Position numbers and translations under genes: made by a program. The notes under the pieces are model-generated. The model was not told the DNA's origin. It saw only the letters and a list, made by a program, of their open reading frames with translations, and did no database searches. 64,000 nucleotides of DNA from Elusimicrobiaceae bacterium (GTDB taxonomy: Bacteria > Elusimicrobiota > Elusimicrobia > Elusimicrobiales > Elusimicrobiaceae). How positions within the stretch are numbered: position 1 is the stretch's first letter; each line of letters begins with the position of its first letter. Below, piece after piece: positions 60,006 to 64,000 of the stretch. The stretch lies in NCBI GenBank assembly GCA_016281355.1, contig JAEEIL010000012.1, forward strand, positions 62,001-126,000, in the 5' to 3' direction.

Positions 60006-61354
60006 TGAAAAATATCGCAATAATCGGTGCCGGCCCTGCCGGATACCCTTGTGCCTTAAAATTAGCTAAACTCGGCGCTCAAGTAACTTTGATTGAAAAC
60101 AAAGAACTCGGTGGCGTTTGTTTAAATTGTGGCTGTATACCGTCTAAGGCTTTGCTTGCGGGGGCTCATCACTTCAATATAATTAAAGAACTCGGCAAAT
60201 ATTCTTTAAACCCATCTTTAGGGGAGGAATATTATAAAACTTTGTCTTTCGCTAAACTTCAGGAACAAAGAAAAGCAGTAATTTTAAAACTTCGTTCGGG
60301 CATTTTAAAAATGCTTGAGGCTGCAAAAGTTAAAATTATTAAAGGTAAAGCAAAATTCTTATCAACAAATACCCTTGAAGTCGGGGGGGATAAACTTACC
60401 TTTGATGATATCGTTATTGCTACCGGTTCACGTGCATTTTTGCCTAAACAATTTGAAAATATCAAAGATAAAATTTATGATAATTCCACAATCTTTAATT
60501 TGGAAAAATTACCATCAACCCTTGCAATTCTGGGCGGTGGTGTTATTGCCTGTGAATTTGCCTGTTTAATGCAGGCTTTAGGTGTACAAGTAACAATTAT
60601 TGAAATGCAACCCGATATTCTGCCTAAAGAAGAAGAAACTATACGTCGTACATTAAAACAAATACTTTTAAAACGCGGTGTTAAAATAGTTACCGGGACT
60701 GCGGCAAAAGAAATTAAAATAGAAAATAATCAAAAAACAATTTTGCTTGATAACGGGCAGGGAATTGTTTGTGAGGAAATTTTAGCGGCACTTGGGCGCA
60801 AAGCAAATGTAGAAGATTTAAATTTGGAAGCGGCAGGCATAAATTTACCTTTGCAGGTAAATTCCGAAACTTTAGAAATTAAGCCCCATATCTATGCCAT
60901 AGGTGACGTTAACAACTTGTGCCAACTTGCACATGCTGCTACTGCTCAAGGCGAAGTTGTTGCAGGTCGCATAATGGGTCAAAATTCAGTTTATAACAAC
61001 AATTTAATACCTTCTGCCATTTATACTTGGCCGGAGGCCGCAAATATCGGTTTAAGTGCAACAGAAGCCCGCGCTAAAGGCTATGAAGTAACAATTAAGA
61101 AATCTTTCCTTTTAGCTAACGGCCGTGCTTTAGCACAAGGAGATAGCGATGGCTTTGCCCAACTTGTTGGAGATACAAAAACCGGTAAATTGCTTGGTGC
61201 CCAAATAATAGCACCAAATGCAGGGGAAATAATTCATATTGCTTTACTTGCCATCAAAACAGGTTTAACAGTAAAAGATCTCGAAGATACGGTTTTCGCT
61301 CATCCTACAATTTCTGAAATAATAAAAGAGGCCGCCCAAAAGAGCGGCCGCTAA
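60005..61354 (+). CDS. Dihydrolipoyl dehydrogenase-like flavoprotein disulfide reductase
   Basis: 449 residues. FAD motif IIGAGPAGYPCALKLAKLG, redox disulfide GGVCLNCGCIPSKAL, NAD motif ILGGGVIACEFACLM, the second FAD motif IYAIGDVNN and the catalytic HPTISE near the C-terminus. All features of Lpd/class I disulfide reductases are intact. No lipoyl-dependent complex genes are nearby; following nrdD and nrdG it could also supply reductant to the reductase through a thioredoxin-like partner, which is speculative. Confidence 0.9.
   Translation: MKNIAIIGAGPAGYPCALKLAKLGAQVTLIENKELGGVCLNCGCIPSKALLAGAHHFNIIKELGKYSLNPSLGEEYYKTLSFAKLQEQRKAVILKLRSGILKMLEAAKVKIIKGKAKFLSTNTLEVGGDKLTFDDIVIATGSRAFLPKQFENIKDKIYDNSTIFNLEKLPSTLAILGGGVIACEFACLMQALGVQVTIIEMQPDILPKEEETIRRTLKQILLKRGVKIVTGTAAKEIKIENNQKTILLDNGQGIVCEEILAALGRKANVEDLNLEAAGINLPLQVNSETLEIKPHIYAIGDVNNLCQLAHAATAQGEVVAGRIMGQNSVYNNNLIPSAIYTWPEAANIGLSATEARAKGYEVTIKKSFLLANGRALAQGDSDGFAQLVGDTKTGKLLGAQIIAPNAGEIIHIALLAIKTGLTVKDLEDTVFAHPTISEIIKEAAQKSGR
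61322..61349 (-). terminator. Terminator of the minus-strand NagZ unit
   Basis: On the minus strand GGCCGC and GCGGCC pair around an 8-base loop and are followed by TCTTTTATT. It lies within the 3' end of the dihydrolipoyl dehydrogenase-like gene. Confidence 0.65.
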
Positions 61355-61387
61355 AAAATAGCATAATTTATAACTAAAAAATCCTTT

Positions 61388-62035
61388 TTACTTTGGACAT
61401 GCTAATACGCTATAAGGTTTTGTACCATCGCTTACAGTTACATCTGCCCACACATATCCTTTAATACAATATGGCACTTTCATACCCATTAAATATAATC
61501 CTTCATTCTGAACATAAATATTGTCCGTAATATTTAAATTCTGGGTTCTTATGTTATATGTAGGTGTTATACCACTTGTCGGATAAAAAGCAATTGATTC
61601 TACAAGCAAAACAGGTTGTACCACCGCCGTCCCGTTTGCGGTTGCTATTGATAAACTTCCACCGTGCATTGTAAAAGGAGTAATTTGCTTATTAGTAGGA
61701 TTAGTTTCACCGGGGGCTAGCGGATTTGTCATAATGGTGCTAGTCAGATTTGAACTTTGTGAAGACAAAGCCATTGTTCTATTGTTTCCGGTCATTGTTA
61801 AATTGTGGATGTATACATGATTGGTATTGGTTCGTAAAGTTAAAAGAGAACCATAACTTTGAATATCAAAAGGTTTAGCTGTTATTAAATCTTTTATGTA
61901 AACGTTTCCTTTTACGATGAGATTATCATAATGACCGGTGGTGGAAGGAATATAAGAAATTTCTTCCATGTTTAATTGGGCATTGACAAAAACGGTTAGA
62001 AATAAAAAAGTGATAACGGTAATAAATTGTTTCAT
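61388..62035 (-). CDS. Secreted protein of unknown function, beta-rich
   Basis: 215 residues with a Sec signal peptide (MKQFITVITFLFLTVFVNAQ). The mature part is Thr/Asn/Ser-rich with short strands and recurring ITD/IKD/IYxQN text (GNVYIKDLITA, NLNITDNIYVQNEG), suggestive of a beta-solenoid or pilus/adhesin-like domain. Two late cysteines (YCIKG, LACPK) may form a disulfide. No family is recognised. It is last in the unit metallophosphoesterase-NagZ-this gene, 27 bases after the GH3 stop. Confidence 0.75.
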   Translation of the reverse strand: MKQFITVITFLFLTVFVNAQLNMEEISYIPSTTGHYDNLIVKGNVYIKDLITAKPFDIQSYGSLLTLRTNTNHVYIHNLTMTGNNRTMALSSQSSNLTSTIMTNPLAPGETNPTNKQITPFTMHGGSLSIATANGTAVVQPVLLVESIAFYPTSGITPTYNIRTQNLNITDNIYVQNEGLYLMGMKVPYCIKGYVWADVTVSDGTKPYSVLACPK

Positions 62036-62062
62036 AAAACCTCCATAATTTATTATAACTAT

Positions 62063-63670
62063 TTAAAAAGAAATAGGCAAGTTCCCTTTTGCTTCCTTCG
62101 TTCCTAAAATAATCTCTGCAGCCGTTACGGCAGAAAATTCATTAACACCGTATAATGCCAACACGGTTTTTACCTCTGAATAATTTTTGATATCGTAAGG
62201 GCTCATCAACGATAATAATATAGTATTTTTATTTAGCTTGATTAAACTTTCTATTGCTTTTTTTTGCGCCGCAACTTCTTTATTTGCCCATTGTAAACTT
62301 CCTATTACTACAAGATCAGTATTTGAGATACATGCTTTTGCCCTTGTTAAATCTTTCTGTTTAGGGGTTAATGCGGCATTATAATAATTTACCTCAAAAT
62401 TTTTCTCTAAAAACGGTTTTACAAAATAAGTCAGTTGATTTGCAAAACGGGTAGGAGCAAAAAACACTGCACATAATTTCGGCTTATCTTTTTGAGGTTT
62501 GTATGGGATTAATTGCCCTTCATTTTTTACTAAAGTTACTGCTTGATTGGTTATTTTACCTGCGTAAAATTTAAAAGCTTTATCAACTTTAGTATCCGGT
62601 AAATTTGAAGGTTTTGAGAATAAATTTAGTTCTTTTTTTAAATTATAAACTTTTTGTGCGGCATCTTCTATGCGTGCCTTGGATACTTTTTCCTGTATTG
62701 TTTGTATTGCTTTTTGGGGGTCTTCCCTTGCTATTAAAGCAACATCTGATCCTGCCCTTATAGATAAAGCCGCAGCTTTTGAAATATTTTCAAGTAAAGC
62801 CCCTTTCATATCTAGGCTATCTGTAAAGACTATGCCTTTAAAGCCAAGTTTCTTTTTTAGCAAATTAGTTAAAATAGCCGGTGAATATGTAGCAAGTTTA
62901 TTGTCTAAAAAAGGATATCTTATATGTGCGGTTAAAATACCTTTAACACCTTCATCAATAGCCTGTTTAAAAGGATATAAATGTGTATCATAAAATTCTT
63001 GTTCCGTACCGTTAAAAATAGTTAAGGTTTTGTGTGTATCAAGGCTTGTTTCCCCATGCCCCGGGAAATGCTTTGCCACTGCAACTATTCCACCGTTTTG
63101 TAAACCGTTTATTACTGCTTTACCCATGGAAGATACAGTATCTTTATTGCTTCCGAAAGATCTTACACCGATAATCGGGTTATCCGGGTTTATATTTACA
63201 TCCATTACTGGGGAGAAATTTATATGTATGCCCAAGTTTTTTAATTCTTGTGCAATGATATAAAACATTGTTTGGGTATCTTCATAATTATTTGCAGCGG
63301 CTATTAACATGTTGGATAGCAAGAAAGGTAACCCTAATGTTCTTGGGCTGTAAACTGTTCCGCCTTCATAGTCAATTGCAATTAAAAGAGGTATTTGGTT
63401 GGGGCTTTCTTTAGCCCAACTTTGAAGTTTTGTTGTAAGTTTTTTTGTTTCTTCTCTGGAATAATTTCCCCATTGGATTAAAACCCCGCCAATAAGGCCC
63501 TGTTGTATATAAGGTTTAAATTTGTCTGCATTGTTTATATCCATTGAAACGAAAAGTGTTTGCCCTATTTTTTCTTGAAGTGTAAGGTCCTCAAAATTCT
63601 TTTGTGCCCATAATGGGTAGAAGGTGGTGAAACATAAACACAATAAAATCAACAATTTTTTGACGTTCAT
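62063..63670 (-). CDS. Secreted beta-N-acetylhexosaminidase-like GH3 enzyme (NagZ-type)
   Basis: 535 residues with a signal peptide ending LWAQ. GH3 NagZ features: IAIDYEGGTVYSPR, FSPVMDVN, GVRSFGSN, the mobile His/Asp loop KHFPGHGETSLDTH and the nucleophile Asp in FTDSLDMKGAL. A second domain of about 180 residues (from about 355) resembles the C-terminal domain of two-domain GH3 enzymes. It probably removes GlcNAc from muropeptides or other glycans in the periplasm; E. coli NagZ is cytosolic and lacks a signal. Its start overlaps the metallophosphoesterase stop. Confidence 0.9.
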   Translation of the reverse strand: MNVKKLLILLCLCFTTFYPLWAQKNFEDLTLQEKIGQTLFVSMDINNADKFKPYIQQGLIGGVLIQWGNYSREETKKLTTKLQSWAKESPNQIPLLIAIDYEGGTVYSPRTLGLPFLLSNMLIAAANNYEDTQTMFYIIAQELKNLGIHINFSPVMDVNINPDNPIIGVRSFGSNKDTVSSMGKAVINGLQNGGIVAVAKHFPGHGETSLDTHKTLTIFNGTEQEFYDTHLYPFKQAIDEGVKGILTAHIRYPFLDNKLATYSPAILTNLLKKKLGFKGIVFTDSLDMKGALLENISKAAALSIRAGSDVALIAREDPQKAIQTIQEKVSKARIEDAAQKVYNLKKELNLFSKPSNLPDTKVDKAFKFYAGKITNQAVTLVKNEGQLIPYKPQKDKPKLCAVFFAPTRFANQLTYFVKPFLEKNFEVNYYNAALTPKQKDLTRAKACISNTDLVVIGSLQWANKEVAAQKKAIESLIKLNKNTILLSLMSPYDIKNYSEVKTVLALYGVNEFSAVTAAEIILGTKEAKGNLPISF

Positions 63671-64000
63671 TATTTTTCTCCTTTTAAAGTTATAAACACT
63701 ATTTCATTATTTGTTAAAAAACGCATAGGTGGGCCCCAAAAGAATGTCCCGGAAGTTACAAATAAATTAGCTTGCCCTGATTTAAAATGTCCGTACAGGT
63801 AACGGTTCGACAAACGGACTAAAAAATTAAAAGGCCAAATTTGCCCTCCATGATTGTGCCCGCTTAACATTAAGTTTACGCCCGCTTTGGCCGCTTCTTC
63901 AAAATACATAGGGGTGTGCGTAAGAAGTAAATTAAAATTATTTGGTTTAATTTCCTGTTTTAAAATGTTTTCAAATTCTTGTTTTGAAATATGGGCTGTT
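63670..64000 (-). CDS. Metallophosphoesterase, partial (C-terminal part; continues past window edge)
   Basis: About 110 residues visible, frame open to the window end. NFNLLLTHTPMYFEEAAKAG and LMLSGHNHGGQIWPF contain the late metal-binding histidines (TH and GHNHGGQ) of calcineurin-like phosphoesterases of the YkuE/YaeI type, many of which are membrane-associated. The first metal-binding motifs are outside the window. The stop overlaps the GH3 start (TAATG). Confidence 0.88.
   Translation of the reverse strand, partial: TAHISKQEFENILKQEIKPNNFNLLLTHTPMYFEEAAKAGVNLMLSGHNHGGQIWPFNFLVRLSNRYLYGHFKSGQANLFVTSGTFFWGPPMRFLTNNEIVFITLKGEK

Noticed and set aside
61388-62035. Prepilin or lipoprotein
   Set aside because: The N-terminus is a standard Sec signal without the prepilin Gly-Phe site or a lipobox cysteine.
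1-64000. CRISPR array, insertion sequence, rRNA operon or replication origin
   Set aside because: No regularly spaced repeats, transposase genes, terminal inverted repeats, rRNA sequence or dnaA-type context were seen.

Overview
The window looks like a chromosomal segment of an AT-rich, strictly anaerobic, Gram-negative bacterium. An outer membrane with lipid A is implied by lpxK, and anaerobic life by class III ribonucleotide reductase with NrdG and by an NfnAB-type transhydrogenase. Three scattered prepilin genes share a nearly fixed N-terminus (GFTL[IL]ELLVVVLIIGILA). I associate that signature, together with the overall gene set, with Elusimicrobiota (Elusimicrobium-like gut organisms). 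This assignment is an inference from memory, not a search result.

Layout. 1-5.0 kb: end of rplY/ctc, a secreted HExxH protein, tRNA-Ser(CGA), and a pair of unfamiliar envelope proteins (one Asn/Ser-rich, one with an ankyrin-like segment). 5.1-9.1 kb: typA, an ABC-F ATPase, and a structured small RNA with its own promoter and terminator. 9.1-12.9 kb: Bax-inhibitor-like membrane protein, C_GCAxxG_C_C protein, nitroreductase and TetR on back-to-back promoters, hotdog thioesterase, Mrr-type restriction enzyme. 13.0-19.0 kb: pcrA-rlmD-ychF on the minus strand, an MFS exporter, tRNA-Glu(CTC). 19.7-28.6 kb: a surface-polysaccharide cluster (four GT-type transferases, a CDP-glycerol transferase-like enzyme, an EpsG-type polymerase, a flippase, UDP-galactopyranose mutase). 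28.6-30.1 kb: two minus-strand genes resembling phage structural/tail proteins, one with BspA-type leucine-rich repeats. 30.3-42.0 kb: two long plus-strand operons: M50 protease-trpS-scpA-scpB-glgA-ftsX-envC-like, then ctpA-tsaD-solute-binding-like protein-GAF/GGDEF. 42.1-48.6 kb: three prepilin genes interspersed with def/APC permease/EIIA (minus), a 54-residue protein and lpxK. 48.6-55.3 kb: GH57 enzyme, nfnB, nfnA and recG in one minus-strand operon. 55.4-61.4 kb: PhoH-PIN ATPase, then nrdD, a separate glycyl-radical mini-protein, nrdG and a dihydrolipoyl dehydrogenase-like enzyme. 61.4-64.0 kb: metallophosphoesterase (partial), secreted NagZ-like GH3 and a secreted protein of unknown function.

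How genes work together. ftsX, the catalytically dead LytM protein and ctpA form a plausible division and peptidoglycan-remodelling module. nrdD, the radical mini-protein and nrdG form a three-part anaerobic dNTP synthesis system in which the radical glycine sits on its own small polypeptide. A solute-binding protein without a signal peptide overlaps tsaD and directly precedes a diguanylate cyclase, suggesting cytoplasmic ligand sensing. EIIA, an APC permease with a C-terminal USP-like domain, and def form one transcription unit.

The most striking system-level signals are the split class III RNR, a repeated promoter geometry (-10 hexamer, six bases, ATG) predicting leaderless mRNAs at several genes, the orphan phage-tail-like cassette, and the unassigned structured RNA near 8.9 kb.
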